In this document: piece by piece, positions 34,338 through 43,341 of the stretch
How the letters are laid out: every line of letters begins with the position of its first letter
Numbering within the stretch: the stretch's first letter is position 1
NCBI GenBank assembly: GCA_035634055.1
Contig: DASQDR010000080.1
Coordinates: 1 to 59,854, forward strand
Reading direction: 5' to 3'
DNA from: JAICTV01 sp035634055
GTDB taxonomy: Bacteria > Planctomycetota > Phycisphaerae > Tepidisphaerales > Tepidisphaeraceae
Length of the DNA: 59,854 bases
Position numbers and translations under genes: made by a program
The notes under the pieces: model-generated
What the model was told of the DNA's origin: nothing
The model's input: the letters and a program-made list of their open reading frames with translations, nothing else
Database searches by the model: none

Positions 34338-35057
34338 TCAGCTCACCATGAACACTTCCACGACGTTCGGCCCGTGAACGCCGGTCACCACGTTCATTTC
34401 AATGTCGGCGGTCTTGCTCGGGCCGCTGATCAGGATGAAGTTGCCGCGGTCGGGGTCCTTCGCCAGGACTTCGAACAGGTCGACCAAGTCCGGCAGGATC
34501 TGGTGCGGCTCCACCACCGCGACGTGGTACATCGGCACCAGCGAGAGCCCGCGCCCGTGCTCGGCCGACGGCTTGATCACCAGCGAGCCGGTCTCGGCCA
34601 CCGCGTACTGCACGTCGGTCACCGCGCAGTCAAAATCGTACAGCTCATCAAGGGTCATCGCGTCCCAGCGCTTGACGTCGAACCCGGCCGCAACCAACGC
34701 GCTGGCGATACCCAAGCGCTCGAGCAGCGGGGAGACCGAGAGGGCCACGCGCTGAATGGCCGGGTACTTTTGCAGGAACGCCACCACGCCGGCCGCCACT
34801 GAATCGCCGGCGGCGGGCGTCACGTGCATCTTCAGCTCCGCCCCGCGCAGGGCGAACAGCTCCGGCAGCTTGGCGTCTTCGCGCACCAGGCGGACGATGT
34901 GGTCCGGCAGCTCCGGCAGCCCGGGCGGCGGCACCGTCAGGTGGGCCGACGCGCTCCCGCGCCCCAAGGCGCGGCGGACGCGCTCCATCACCGTCTCATG
35001 CGCGCTACCGACGTTGTCGCCTTCGCCGATGCCGTTGCCGCTGCTGCTCTCGCTCAC
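34338..35057 (-). CDS. lutC: LutC/YkgG-type LUD domain protein
   Basis: A 239-residue protein of the lactate-utilisation LUD family, normally the third component of the LutABC L-lactate oxidation complex. A GTG start at 35057 is proposed because AGGGAG lies 9 nt upstream and the residues before it in the open frame look non-coding. Conserved blocks are YAVAETGSLVIKPSAEHGRG, SLVPMYHVAVVEPHQIL and GPSKTADIEMNVVTGVHGPN. LutA and LutB are not adjacent here, so partners must be elsewhere or the protein works differently. It faces the GlcD-like oxidase convergently. Confidence 0.88.
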   Translation of the reverse strand: MSESSSGNGIGEGDNVGSAHETVMERVRRALGRGSASAHLTVPPPGLPELPDHIVRLVREDAKLPELFALRGAELKMHVTPAAGDSVAAGVVAFLQKYPAIQRVALSVSPLLERLGIASALVAAGFDVKRWDAMTLDELYDFDCAVTDVQYAVAETGSLVIKPSAEHGRGLSLVPMYHVAVVEPHQILPDLVDLFEVLAKDPDRGNFILISGPSKTADIEMNVVTGVHGPNVVEVFMVS

Positions 35058-35334
35058 CGAAGAATGCTCCCTAAAGTCACTGCTCCGCGGGGGCCCCCAA
35101 GAGGCGCGGCTGATGGTAACCGCTCGCGTGCAGAATGCGCAGCCAAGTGGCGCGGGTGACGGTGGCTGCGCGTGGGCGATCGAGGACCCCGGCCCGCCCG
35201 CGCGGTGACAACTCGTCCACGCGCGGGTGTAATTGCTCCGTGATGGCGGCACGCTTGATACTGCGCCTCGTGAGAAGACACACCCCCTTCGCTGCGTCAG
35301 GCGGAGTTAGCGGGGCGCCGGCGGTGGCGCGGCC

Positions 35335-36195
35335 ATGACTTTCTCGCGCGTCGCCCTCTTCGGCGGGATCTACAGCAACCACCTCGCGCTGCGCGCGGCA
35401 CTCGACGACGCCCGGCGGCGCGGGTGCGAGCAGATGTTCTGCCTCGGCGACCTCGGCGCGTTCGGTCCGAACCCGGACAAGATCTTCCCCCTCCTGATCG
35501 ACGCCAACGTCACCACCGTGCGCGGGAACTACGACGACTCGATCGGCCACGGCCTGCCCGACTGCCAGTGCGGCTACACCGACCCAGCCGACAACTTTTA
35601 CGCGCGCCTGAGCTACCAGTACACCTACCGCAAGACGAGCGCACGCTGGCGACGCTGGCTCGCGGACCTGCCGGGGGAGATGCGTTTCGAGATCGTCGCG
35701 CCGGGTGCCGCAGGTTGGGAAGACAGCGATCACTTAGCGACCACCGGCGAGCCCGCGCTGCAAACGCAAGGGCCGCTCCGCGTGCTCTGCTGTCACGGCA
35801 GCCCGCGGCAGACAAACGAATTCTTGTGGGAGACCACCACTCCGACGCACCTGCTGGAACGCTTCTGCGAGGAGTGCAACGCCGACGTCATCGTCGCCAC
35901 TCACACCGGGCTGCCCTGGACGCGACGGCTGCCCAGCGGCCGGCGCTTCGTCAACTGCGGCGTGCTGGGCCGGCCGGCGAACGACGGAACGACCGACGTC
36001 GGCTACACGATCCTCGACGCGCGCGCCGCCGGCGTCACCGAATACGTCCGCCTCGCGTACGACCACGACCAGCTCGCGGCGGAGATGCGCGCCGAATCGT
36101 TGCCCCAGCCGTTCATCGAGACGATTCAGACCGGCTGGTGGACGACGTGCCTGGAGATCCTGCCGGCGAAGGAACGGGCGAGGGGAAAGTTCTAG
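35335..36195 (+). CDS. Calcineurin-like metallophosphoesterase with altered first metal motif
   Basis: A 286-residue protein with the layout of YfcE/MPP-type phosphoesterases: FCLGDLGAFGPNP, TTVRGNYDDSIG, LCCHGSPRQTNEF and VATHTGLPWTRRL followed by FVNCGVLGRP match motifs II to V. The first motif, normally D-x-H(G/S)N, reads FGGIYSNHLAL, so both metal-binding residues (Asp to Gly11, His to Tyr13) are missing. It may bind a single metal or have lost catalysis. There is no signal peptide. Substrate unknown. It starts 277 nt from lutC in the opposite direction; that gap has no recognisable gene. Confidence 0.82.
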   Translation: MTFSRVALFGGIYSNHLALRAALDDARRRGCEQMFCLGDLGAFGPNPDKIFPLLIDANVTTVRGNYDDSIGHGLPDCQCGYTDPADNFYARLSYQYTYRKTSARWRRWLADLPGEMRFEIVAPGAAGWEDSDHLATTGEPALQTQGPLRVLCCHGSPRQTNEFLWETTTPTHLLERFCEECNADVIVATHTGLPWTRRLPSGRRFVNCGVLGRPANDGTTDVGYTILDARAAGVTEYVRLAYDHDQLAAEMRAESLPQPFIETIQTGWWTTCLEILPAKERARGKF

Positions 36196-36246
36196 TTCGG
36201 CCGTACCCGCGCGGTGTCAGCGCGGGCGCCGGCCGATGCGGCGGGC

Positions 36247-36786
36247 TTACTTTGCTTCCGCGCCGCTCTCGGCCTTCTTCTCGCCCTTCGGCTCGGCCGC
36301 GCGGTCGCGGCGCTGCAGCTTCAGCGTGACGGCGGCGCTCTCGCCCGCCTTCACTTCGATCGTCTCGCGCGCCGAGCCGTGACCGCGGCCGGCGGCCATG
36401 ACGACGTACTTGCCGGCGGGCACGTCGGCCATCTCGAACTTCCCGTCGGCGTCGGTTGCCTTGGTGGCCAGGGGCTCGGGCCGATCCGGCTTCGCCTTCT
36501 CGCCGCCCGGCGCGGCGGCGGCGACGGCGGCTGCGGCGGCCTGCTTCTCCGCCTTTGCGGCCTTGCGCTCGCCCTTGCCGAACGGCTTGAACAGCCGCAC
36601 CTGCACGCCGCTGGCGGGCTTGTCGTCCGCGCCGGTCACCGTGCCCGTGATGCTCCCCTTCTGAGATGCGTCGGGCGCGGTCGTGGCGGCGGGCGCGGCC
36701 TGCGCACCGGCACGCGTGGCGGCGAGGCCCAACGTCAGGCCAACAGCGAGCAGCGACGCGGCCGCACAACGGATCATTCGAGTCAT
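36247..36786 (-). CDS. Secreted protein with carboxypeptidase-regulatory-like domain
   Basis: A predicted 179-residue exported protein. ATG 36786 has AGAGGAAT upstream and begins a signal peptide (MTRMIRCAAASLLAVGLTLG, to about residue 29, RAGA). The mature part forms one CarboxypepD_reg/Ig-like beta-sandwich: ITGTVTGADDKPASGVQVRL, then ATDADGKFEMADVPAGKYVV and IEVKAGESAAVTLKLQ. A Lys/Ala-rich stretch is inserted between the strands, and the C-terminus is again Lys/Glu-rich. Such modules usually act in surface or periplasmic scaffolds. No enzymatic motif. It lies downstream of nothing obviously related. Confidence 0.8.
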   Translation of the reverse strand: MTRMIRCAAASLLAVGLTLGLAATRAGAQAAPAATTAPDASQKGSITGTVTGADDKPASGVQVRLFKPFGKGERKAAKAEKQAAAAAVAAAAPGGEKAKPDRPEPLATKATDADGKFEMADVPAGKYVVMAAGRGHGSARETIEVKAGESAAVTLKLQRRDRAAEPKGEKKAESGAEAK

Positions 36787-36928
36787 GGCGGGATTCCTCT
36801 GGTTGAAGCCGTGGTTCCTGTCTCGACCTGTCAAACGTGCGACGCCGGGAAATGTTTCGCACCGGCCTTTTGCGAGGCACGGCGGCGACGCCGGCGCGTC
36901 AGTGCTTGCAAGGCAGCGAAAGGTTCGC

Positions 36929-38221
36929 CTAAGGGAGCGAGGCGATCTCCGCCCACAGGTCGCGAAGGTCCAGCGCCACGCGTACGCGCGCGCTGCGGTC
37001 AGATTGGTAATCGACGCGCGTCAGCCTCGCCCGCTGCACGGCGCGGTTGATCGCTTCGTTTAGCCGTGGGTCCTGCCGGGCGGCGGGGCCGAGGGTCTGC
37101 TGCGGCGCGATCTCGAGCGCGTCGATCTTGAGCCGGAGCTTCGCCTGCGCGTCGCGCTCGGCGGCGCGGGCCGCCTTGAGGCGCGTCTCCGATACGGGTC
37201 CGGCACCGTCGGCGTCGATCTGGTCGTCGATCCAGTGCGGCGCGGGCCGCTGGACGTTCATCGCGGCGCGCGTGACGGAGAGGACGCCGGCCCGGCTCGT
37301 CCCCTGCGCGGTAGGAGGGACCCGGGCTGCGAGGGCGGCTCGCGCACGATCCCAGTCGGCGGGCGTGACGCCTGCCACAAGGTTCGGTTGCTTCTCCGCC
37401 GCCGCGCGGATGGCGTCGAACAGTTCGTCGCTCGGCGTCGCCAGCGTGACGCGGACCTGGAGGTCGTCGCGGAACTCCACCTGCGTCACCGGCCGCGACG
37501 CGAGCCACGCCTCGACCGCCGCCCGCGCCGGCGGGTGCGCCAGCACGTCGCCCATCGTCCGCGCTTCGCCCGGCCCGCCCGCGACGGCGGTGAGCGGGAC
37601 CGGCTTGATCCGCTCCAGCACCTCCGCCGCCGCCGCCTGCTTCGCACGGGTGGTCGCCTGCTGCCGCGCCTCGTCGGAGACGCGCGTCCACGCCGCGCCT
37701 TCCTCTATCGGGCGGAGGTTCACCAAGGCGGCCGCGCCGGTGCTGGTGCCGGTGGCGGAGAAGGTGAGGTTATCCCAGCTCTGCAACCGCCCGCTGATGA
37801 TCTCGGGCGGCAGCGGCGAGCGGCGCGCGTTGGTGGCGGCGATGCTCACCAGCGCCTGCCGCACGCGCGGCCCGGAGATGTCAAGCTGCACCTGGCAGGT
37901 CTGCGGGTCCGGCCAGCGCGGGCCGCCGATCTGCTGGGCGCGCTGAAGCGTCTTGACCAGGTAGTCGTGACCGCCGGTCCGCTCGAGCAGGTCCTGCACG
38001 GTCAGGTTCCGGCCGATCGGCTCGCGCGCGATCTGCAATCGCAGCAGCTCGACCGCGCGGGCGGTGGCGGCGGCGATCTGATCGCGGCGGACCTCCGGCG
38101 ACAGCTCGTCCGGCGCCGCCGCCGCCGGCGGCGCGGCAACAGCGGCGACGAACGGCGCCGCCACGCCCGCCGTCAGCCCTACCCAGATTGCCCACTTCTC
38201 AAACATCGTTTGCCTTCGCAC
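36929..38221 (-). CDS. Secreted protein of unknown function with duplicated domain
   Basis: 430 residues with a signal peptide (AIWVGLTAGVAAPFVAAVAA). I recognise no named family. Two segments share a pattern, TQVEFRDDLQVRVTLATPSD followed by ELFDAI, and TRVDYQSDRSARVRVALDLR followed by DLWAEI; this beta-beta-helix pattern resembles LPP20/FlgT-like modules, so a repeated fold is likely. Ala/Arg content is high, as in its neighbours. The ATG at 38221 or 38206 may be the start. It is divergent from ispG; the 246-nt gap holds a hairpin at 38281-38301 (GCCCCGCTCGTTAGCGGGGGC) and no gene. Confidence 0.7.
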   Translation of the reverse strand: MRRQTMFEKWAIWVGLTAGVAAPFVAAVAAPPAAAAPDELSPEVRRDQIAAATARAVELLRLQIAREPIGRNLTVQDLLERTGGHDYLVKTLQRAQQIGGPRWPDPQTCQVQLDISGPRVRQALVSIAATNARRSPLPPEIISGRLQSWDNLTFSATGTSTGAAALVNLRPIEEGAAWTRVSDEARQQATTRAKQAAAAEVLERIKPVPLTAVAGGPGEARTMGDVLAHPPARAAVEAWLASRPVTQVEFRDDLQVRVTLATPSDELFDAIRAAAEKQPNLVAGVTPADWDRARAALAARVPPTAQGTSRAGVLSVTRAAMNVQRPAPHWIDDQIDADGAGPVSETRLKAARAAERDAQAKLRLKIDALEIAPQQTLGPAARQDPRLNEAINRAVQRARLTRVDYQSDRSARVRVALDLRDLWAEIASLP

Positions 38222-38467
38222 GACCGGCGTCCGCGCGGCCTCGCAACGGGTTGGTCGGCCGTACCCTTAGACAAGGTTCGGCCCCGCTCGTTAGCGGGGG
38301 CGCGCGGCGCGACCCGCTCGACTGCATTATCGGCACCAGGAGGCTGGCCCGTGCGGTTCAGCCGACCTTTGAGGTGTTTGATTTCGCCGGCGCCGATTCT
38401 TACGATCCGCTCGGGCGGGCCCGGCGCCGCCTGCCGTAACCCTCGTCTTTGCCCGTTTTTAGACCCT

Positions 38468-39718
38468 ATGATCCAGCGACGCAAGACCCGTCAGGTGACC
38501 CTCGGCGACGCCGCCCACGGCATCGTCCGCGTCGGCGGCGACGCGCCGGTCTCGGTGCAGTCGATGACGGCCGGCTACACCTACGACATCGACGCCTGCG
38601 TTGCCGAGATTCACAAGCTTGCCGCCGCCGGAGCGGACGTGGTCCGCGTCGCCGTTCCGGAGAAAAAGGACACGGCCGCGCTGAAGGAGATCCTGCCGCA
38701 GGTGACGGTGCCGATCGTCGCCGACGTTCACTTCCACTTCCAGCGCGCCCTCGAGGCGATCGACGCCGGCGTGCACAAGATCCGCCTGAACCCCGGCAAC
38801 ATCAGCGACCGCGCCCAGGTGCGCGACGTCATCCAGGCGTGCAAGGCGAAGAGCCTGCCGATCCGCGTTGGCGTCAACGAGGGCTCGATCGTCGAGCGCA
38901 AGGACAAGCAAAAGCGCCTGCGCGAGCTCGGTGGCGTCTTCTCGGAGAACAAGCACGGCCACTTCCTGGCCATCATGATCACCAAGCTGGAGGAGTACCT
39001 CGAAATCTTCCACGCCGAGGATTTTCACGACATCGTCATCAGCGCGAAGTCCATCGACCCGCTGCTGGTGATCGACGCCTACCGCGCGATCAGCGAACGG
39101 TTCGACTACCCGCTGCACCTCGGCGTGACGCACGCGGGGCCGAAGGAGACGGGGACGATCCGCTCGGTCGTCCCGCTCGGGCACCTGCTCGCTTCCGGCA
39201 TTGGCGACACCATCCGCATCAGCTACGCGAGCGACCCGGTCTACGAGGTGCAGGACGGCCTGGAACTGCTCTACTGCCTCGGCCTCCGCCAGCGGGTCGG
39301 TGCAGAGCTGATCGCCTGCCCGACGTGCGGTCGCATCCAGGTGGACCTGTTCAAGCTCGTGCAGGACGTGCGCAAGCAACTGGCCGAGGAGATCCGCCTG
39401 CCGATCAAGGTGGCGGTGATGGGTTGCGTGGTGAACGGCCCCGGCGAATGCGAGGGGGCGGACATCGCCATCTTCGCCGGCGACCGACGCGGGATCATTT
39501 ACGTGCAGGGCGAAAAGGTCGCCAACGTCCCGGAGGACGACATTCTCAGCGCGCTGCTGAAGGAGTGCCGCGCGTTTCAGGAGAAGGTCGAGCGCGGCGA
39601 GGCGAAGCTCGGGGAGAAGAAGGTGGACGTCATCCCGCCCGCGCCGATCGGCGAGCTGGGGAGCGGGTGGGAGAAGGTTCAAAAGGAAAAGGGGCTGTCG
39701 CTGCCGGTGGTGCGGTAA
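38468..39718 (+). CDS. ispG: 4-hydroxy-3-methylbut-2-enyl diphosphate synthase
   Basis: IspG (GcpE) reduces MEcPP to HMBPP in the MEP isoprenoid pathway using a 4Fe-4S cluster. The 416 residues begin RRKTRQVTLG, APVSVQSMTAGYTYDIDACV and GADVVRVAVPEKKD. The cluster ligands are the two Cys of CPTCGR near 284 and 287 and the Cys of MGCVVNGPGECEG near 320, with the Glu a few residues on; spacing agrees with E. coli Cys270, Cys273, Cys305 and Glu312. It is the short bacterial type without the extra plant-type domain. The C-terminus extends about 30 residues past the usual end (KVDVIPPAPIGELGSG). No SD before ATG 38468; the frame is open far upstream but not conserved. Confidence 0.95.
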   Translation: MIQRRKTRQVTLGDAAHGIVRVGGDAPVSVQSMTAGYTYDIDACVAEIHKLAAAGADVVRVAVPEKKDTAALKEILPQVTVPIVADVHFHFQRALEAIDAGVHKIRLNPGNISDRAQVRDVIQACKAKSLPIRVGVNEGSIVERKDKQKRLRELGGVFSENKHGHFLAIMITKLEEYLEIFHAEDFHDIVISAKSIDPLLVIDAYRAISERFDYPLHLGVTHAGPKETGTIRSVVPLGHLLASGIGDTIRISYASDPVYEVQDGLELLYCLGLRQRVGAELIACPTCGRIQVDLFKLVQDVRKQLAEEIRLPIKVAVMGCVVNGPGECEGADIAIFAGDRRGIIYVQGEKVANVPEDDILSALLKECRAFQEKVERGEAKLGEKKVDVIPPAPIGELGSGWEKVQKEKGLSLPVVR

Positions 39719-39781
39719 CGCGCCGCCCGGGCGCACGGCGACGCCGTTGCCGCTGCCGGTGCGGGGGAGACGAGCAAACGC

Positions 39782-40537
39782 GTGAACGAGCTTCCGCGCC
39801 CGAGCAAGCTTAGCTCCCACCGCTGGGCCATTGCCGCCGCGGCCACCCGCACGTGGATAGAGTTTCGAGAAGCCGCCCGATCGCAGCCCCGGGGGACATG
39901 GCGGCGGCTTGCGGTGACCCTCGCTGTCGGCTGGCTCGCGTGCGCGGGATGGGCCGCGGGCATCACCGCGACCGCGCGGGCGTGGGACGCGCGAGGGCTG
40001 GCGGCGTGGGACGAGCGCACGCTCCGCTGGATCGAGCGCGGGCCGGTTTCATTTCAAAATGCGATCCTGCTGGAGTCGCCGGGGAACCTGATCTACCTGA
40101 TCCCGCTGGTGGCGTGCGTGGCGGTGATGGCGATCCGCGCGCGGCGGCCGGTGTTAGCCGTGACGGCGACGGCGGCGTACGTGCTCGCCCGGCCGCTGGT
40201 CATCCTCGGCTGGCAACTGTGGGACCGCCCGCGCCCGCGGCTGATCGCCGGCGGGGTGGCGGCCCCGCCACTTCACTCGTTTCCTTCCGGTCACATCGTG
40301 CTCGCCATCTCGGTGTACGGCCTGCTGGCGTACGCATGGTTCCGCGCGTCCCGCAGCCCGGTCGAGCGGGCGGCAATCGTCGCGCTCACGAGCGCCTGGT
40401 GCCTGGCGGCGGGGCTGGCGCGCGTCCGGCTCGGGTCACACTGGCCCAGCGACGTGATCGGCGGCGCGGCCATCGGCGCCGCCTGGCTGGCCGTCATCGT
40501 CTTTGCCGTCCATCGGGCCGAATCGCGCGGCGGCTAG
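39782..40537 (+). CDS. PAP2-family membrane phosphatase
   Basis: A 251-residue integral membrane phosphatase, GTG start at 39782 with GGGGAGA upstream. Several hydrophobic helices (RLAVTLAVGWLACAGWAAGI, NLIYLIPLVACVAVMAI, PVLAVTATAAYVLARPLVI and two near the end) surround the PAP2 motifs: WQLWDRPRPR, HSFPSGHIVLA and RVRLGSHWPSDVIGG. The catalytic His pair and Arg are present. It may act on phosphatidic acid, undecaprenyl diphosphate or a similar lipid phosphate at the membrane; sequence does not say which. ispG, 63 nt upstream on the same strand, works in isoprenoid synthesis, which weakly favours a polyprenyl substrate. Confidence 0.9.
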   Translation: MNELPRPSKLSSHRWAIAAAATRTWIEFREAARSQPRGTWRRLAVTLAVGWLACAGWAAGITATARAWDARGLAAWDERTLRWIERGPVSFQNAILLESPGNLIYLIPLVACVAVMAIRARRPVLAVTATAAYVLARPLVILGWQLWDRPRPRLIAGGVAAPPLHSFPSGHIVLAISVYGLLAYAWFRASRSPVERAAIVALTSAWCLAAGLARVRLGSHWPSDVIGGAAIGAAWLAVIVFAVHRAESRGG

Positions 40538-40607
40538 CACGGCATTCACGGGCGTCGCGAGCCAGCGGCCGCGGGCGACGCTACCATGTGGCAACGGAGG
40601 AACGCCG

Positions 40608-40931
40608 ATGTTTAAGATGATCTTCCTGCTCTTCGGGCTCGCGGTCGGTTTCGGCGGCGGCGTCTACTGGGCGCACCACAATCCAGAGGCGGCCGCCAAG
40701 CTGTCGGCCGAGGAGGAGAAGAAGTTCCTCGAGGCACAGCTCGCGATCACCCAAAAGATCCAGTCGAAGCTGGAGCAGATCCAGGGGAAGGTGTCGGCGC
40801 CGAAGGGCGCTTCCGGCTTCGTGGGCGGCGGGCAGGGCCCGGCGGTGAACCCGGCGGAAGTGAACGACCTGAAGGCGGACGCGCAGCGGCAGGAGGAGGA
40901 GTTGCAAAGGCGTATCGCCCAGATCAAGTAG
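40608..40931 (+). CDS. Small membrane-anchored coiled-coil protein
   Basis: A 107-residue protein; GGAGG is 8 nt before ATG 40608. It begins with one hydrophobic segment (MFKMIFLLFGLAVGFGGGVY, then WAHHN) and continues as a charged, heptad-like helix (AKLSAEEEKKFLEAQLAITQ, KIQSKLEQIQGK) with a Gly/Ala/Pro hinge and a second short helix (LKADAQRQEEELQRRIAQIK). Probably an inner-membrane protein with a cytoplasmic or periplasmic coiled coil. No family recognised. It is followed by another small gene 44 nt on, on the same strand. Confidence 0.75.
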   Translation: MFKMIFLLFGLAVGFGGGVYWAHHNPEAAAKLSAEEEKKFLEAQLAITQKIQSKLEQIQGKVSAPKGASGFVGGGQGPAVNPAEVNDLKADAQRQEEELQRRIAQIK

Positions 40932-40975
40932 CACCGCGCCGACGCGCCGCGAGCGCCCGGGGAAGAGGCCCTCTC

Positions 40976-41254
40976 ATGCCAAACCCTCTCGACGAGCCCA
41001 TCCGCGACCAGATCCGCCGCGTCTTGCTGGAGGACTGGGACCCGAGCAACGCCGCCCGCTTCGATGCGGCGCGCGGGGAGTACGACGCCTACCTGTCGCC
41101 GCTGGCTGACCTGATCCGCTCTGGCGCGGACGAGGAGGCGGTCGTGGAGTTCCTCAAGCACCGCGAGTCCGAGATCATGTGCTTCCCCGCCATCGGCCGC
41201 AGTCACCTGACTCGCGTCGCGCGGAAGCTGATTGCGCTGAACACGCCGGAGTAA
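40976..41254 (+). CDS. Small conserved-looking hypothetical protein
   Basis: 92 residues, ATG 40976 with GAAGAGG upstream. It is acidic, helical by composition and soluble (EPIRDQIRRVLLEDWDPSNA, YLSPLADLIRSGADEEAVVE, FLKHRESEIM). It resembles short planctomycete proteins of unknown role that contain the E-x-E-I-M segment, but I can name no domain. It is possibly co-transcribed with the coiled-coil gene upstream. No RNA- or DNA-binding motif stands out. Confidence 0.7.
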   Translation: MPNPLDEPIRDQIRRVLLEDWDPSNAARFDAARGEYDAYLSPLADLIRSGADEEAVVEFLKHRESEIMCFPAIGRSHLTRVARKLIALNTPE

Positions 41255-41393
41255 GCTGACGCGACGCCCGCCGAAAACGGGCGCGATACCCGCCCCCATG
41301 GTCCGCGGTTGAGCGGCGTCGCATGGATCTGCTCGCCTCGGGCGAAACCAACCTTCCCGCCGCGCGCCGCGCCGGCGTATCGTTCGGCGTCAT

Positions 41394-42569
41394 ATGAGCT
41401 GGTCATTCCGCGTCGCCCGCGTCGGCGGGATCGAAGTTCGCATCCACGTGACGTTCCTGCTGCTGTTGGCGTGGATCGCCTTCGCCTACTGGAGCCGCGG
41501 CGGGCCGGCGGCGGCGGCGCGGGGGCTGATCTTCATCGGCGTGCTGTTCCTCTGCGTCCTGCTGCACGAATTTGGCCACGCGCTCGCCGCCGCCCGCTAC
41601 GGGATCAAGACGCCGGACATCACCCTGCTGCCGATCGGCGGCGTCGCGCGGCTCCAGCGCATGCCGGACCGCCCGATCGAGGAGTTCGTCGTCGCCATCG
41701 CCGGGCCGCTCGTCAACGTCGTCATCGCCGCCGCCATCTTTCTCGGCCTCGGGGTGGCCGTGCGGCTGCACGAGAACGTGCCGCTGGATAACCCCAACGT
41801 TCCGGTGCTCACGCGGATCATGTGGGTGAACGTCTGGCTCGTGCTGTTCAACCTGATCCCGGCGTTCCCGATGGACGGCGGTCGGGTGCTGCGGGCGCTG
41901 CTGGCGACGCGGATGAACTACGCCCGCGCCACGCAGATCGCCGCGCGCGTCGGGCAGCTCGCCGCCTTTGCGTTTGCCCTGGTCGGGCTGCTGTACAACC
42001 CGTTCCTGATCTTCATCGCCTTGTTCGTCTACATTGGCGCGGCGCAGGAAGCGGCGCAGACGCAGATGCGCGAGGTGGCGCGGCACTCGGCCGCGGGCGA
42101 CGCGATGATCACCGACTTCCGCGTGCTCCCCGCCACCGCCACGCTCGGCGACGCCGCCGACGCGCTGCTGGCAACGCACCAGCGCGAGTTCCCGGTCGCC
42201 GACGGCGCGGGCGCGATCGTCGGGCTGCTCACGCGCGACGACCTGATCGCGGGGCTGAAGCAGGCCGGCGCCGGCGCGCGGGTGGGTGATGCGATGAAGC
42301 CCAATGTGCGTTCCATCTCGTCCGGGGCGAGCCTGGAGGACGCGTTCAAGATCATGAACGAGAACCAGCTCCCGGCGGTGATGGTGCTGGACCGCACCGG
42401 CCGGGCGGTCGGGATGGTGACGCCGGAGAACGTTGGCGAGCTGATGATGATCCACTCGGCCCTGGACGGTCGATCGCGACCGTCATGGGCCGGCGCGCGC
42501 ACCTCCGGCGCGGCGATCGTGCCAGAGCCCGCCCCGGTCCCGGAGCCGTCGCGACCCGCCTCGACGTGA
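41394..42569 (+). CDS. Site-2 protease family zinc peptidase (M50) with CBS domains
   Basis: An intramembrane metalloprotease of 391 residues. The zinc motif HEFGH is at 58-62 within a membrane helix, and the second ligand motif NLIPAFPMDGGRVLRALLA is near 155-173. Four or five further hydrophobic segments make the core. Two CBS domains follow (AMITDFRVLPATATLGDAAD, FPVADGAGAIVGLLTRDDLI; VRSISSGASLEDAFKIMNEN, VGMVTPENVGEL), which usually bind adenine nucleotides and may gate cleavage. A Pro-rich tail ends the protein. Family members cleave membrane-bound anti-sigma factors or similar targets. No target gene is adjacent. Confidence 0.94.
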   Translation: MSWSFRVARVGGIEVRIHVTFLLLLAWIAFAYWSRGGPAAAARGLIFIGVLFLCVLLHEFGHALAAARYGIKTPDITLLPIGGVARLQRMPDRPIEEFVVAIAGPLVNVVIAAAIFLGLGVAVRLHENVPLDNPNVPVLTRIMWVNVWLVLFNLIPAFPMDGGRVLRALLATRMNYARATQIAARVGQLAAFAFALVGLLYNPFLIFIALFVYIGAAQEAAQTQMREVARHSAAGDAMITDFRVLPATATLGDAADALLATHQREFPVADGAGAIVGLLTRDDLIAGLKQAGAGARVGDAMKPNVRSISSGASLEDAFKIMNENQLPAVMVLDRTGRAVGMVTPENVGELMMIHSALDGRSRPSWAGARTSGAAIVPEPAPVPEPSRPAST

Positions 42570-42708
42570 GCGGAAAACGCATCCACGAGCGCCTCTCGCC
42601 CGCGCCGCCCGCCACGGCTGTCGACGTTGCCCAACAGACGCGGCCGCTCCGCCGGCATGTGACCTTCACGCGCACACTTTTTCGTCCGCGATCGGCGGCA
42701 AGTTGCGA

Positions 42709-42736
42709 TTGGCCCCATCGGGGCTCGTGGTATGCT
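42709..42736 (+). promoter_or_regulatory. Putative promoter placing transcription at the start codon
   Basis: TTGGCC (42709-42714) and TATGCT (42731-42736), 16 bases apart, lie 9 nt before ATG 42746, so transcription would start at or next to the start codon. The -35 is weak. A leaderless message is possible. Low certainty. Confidence 0.3.
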
Positions 42737-42745
42737 GTGCGCGCC

Positions 42746-43222
42746 ATGCGTCCGCAGCCCGAACAGGACGAGCGCGAGGCGGTGCACGCCGTCGATCTCG
42801 GGATCATCTCGTTGCAGGCCGCACCCGGCTGGCGCTTCTACCCGCTGGCAGACCGCGTGGTCGCCCGCCCGGCGAGCGGGGTCGGCGGGATCACCTTCAT
42901 CCGCCTGCCCGGCGATGCCCTCCCCGGCGCGCCGTCGCACGAGCGGTGCATGGGGGCAGCCGTCGTTGCCTCGAAGTTCGAGGTCGATCCGCCCGGCGTC
43001 GATCGCGCGCAGGAGTGGGCGGACGGCTGCCTCGCCGGCGGCGAGAGCTTCGTCGCCGGCGGCGACTTCGCCCGCATCTGGTACCGCCACACTCCCGAGG
43101 GGATCATCGCCGCCTGGTTCGCCTGCAAGGTCGAGCGCGCCACCGAGCGCGGCGTGATCACCTCGATCCACCAAGGCGACAAGATGATCTCCACCATTCG
43201 CATCCCGCCGCCGCTTTCCTGA
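42746..43222 (+). CDS. Hypothetical protein
   Basis: 158 residues, ATG 42746 with no SD and with a promoter-like TATGCT only 9 nt upstream. The sequence is soluble, without signal peptide or membrane helix. Repeated beta-type segments (ISLQAAPGWRFYPLADRVVA, GITFIRLPGD, FARIWYRHTPEGIIAAWFAC, ITSIHQGDKMISTIRIPPP) suggest a small all-beta or mixed domain. I recognise no family and no catalytic residues. It stands between the site-2 protease and an FKBP on the same strand with gaps of 176 and 119 nt. Confidence 0.65.
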   Translation: MRPQPEQDEREAVHAVDLGIISLQAAPGWRFYPLADRVVARPASGVGGITFIRLPGDALPGAPSHERCMGAAVVASKFEVDPPGVDRAQEWADGCLAGGESFVAGGDFARIWYRHTPEGIIAAWFACKVERATERGVITSIHQGDKMISTIRIPPPLS

Positions 43223-43341
43223 CGCGAGCCCTCGCGGCCGCCCGCGCGACTTGGGCGGCGCGTCGCGCGAGCATTTCCCCCTCGCCCTGCCGAGGGCGCT
43301 AGCCTAAACTGCTCCGTTTCCGCATCAGGAAGGAGCGCGCG

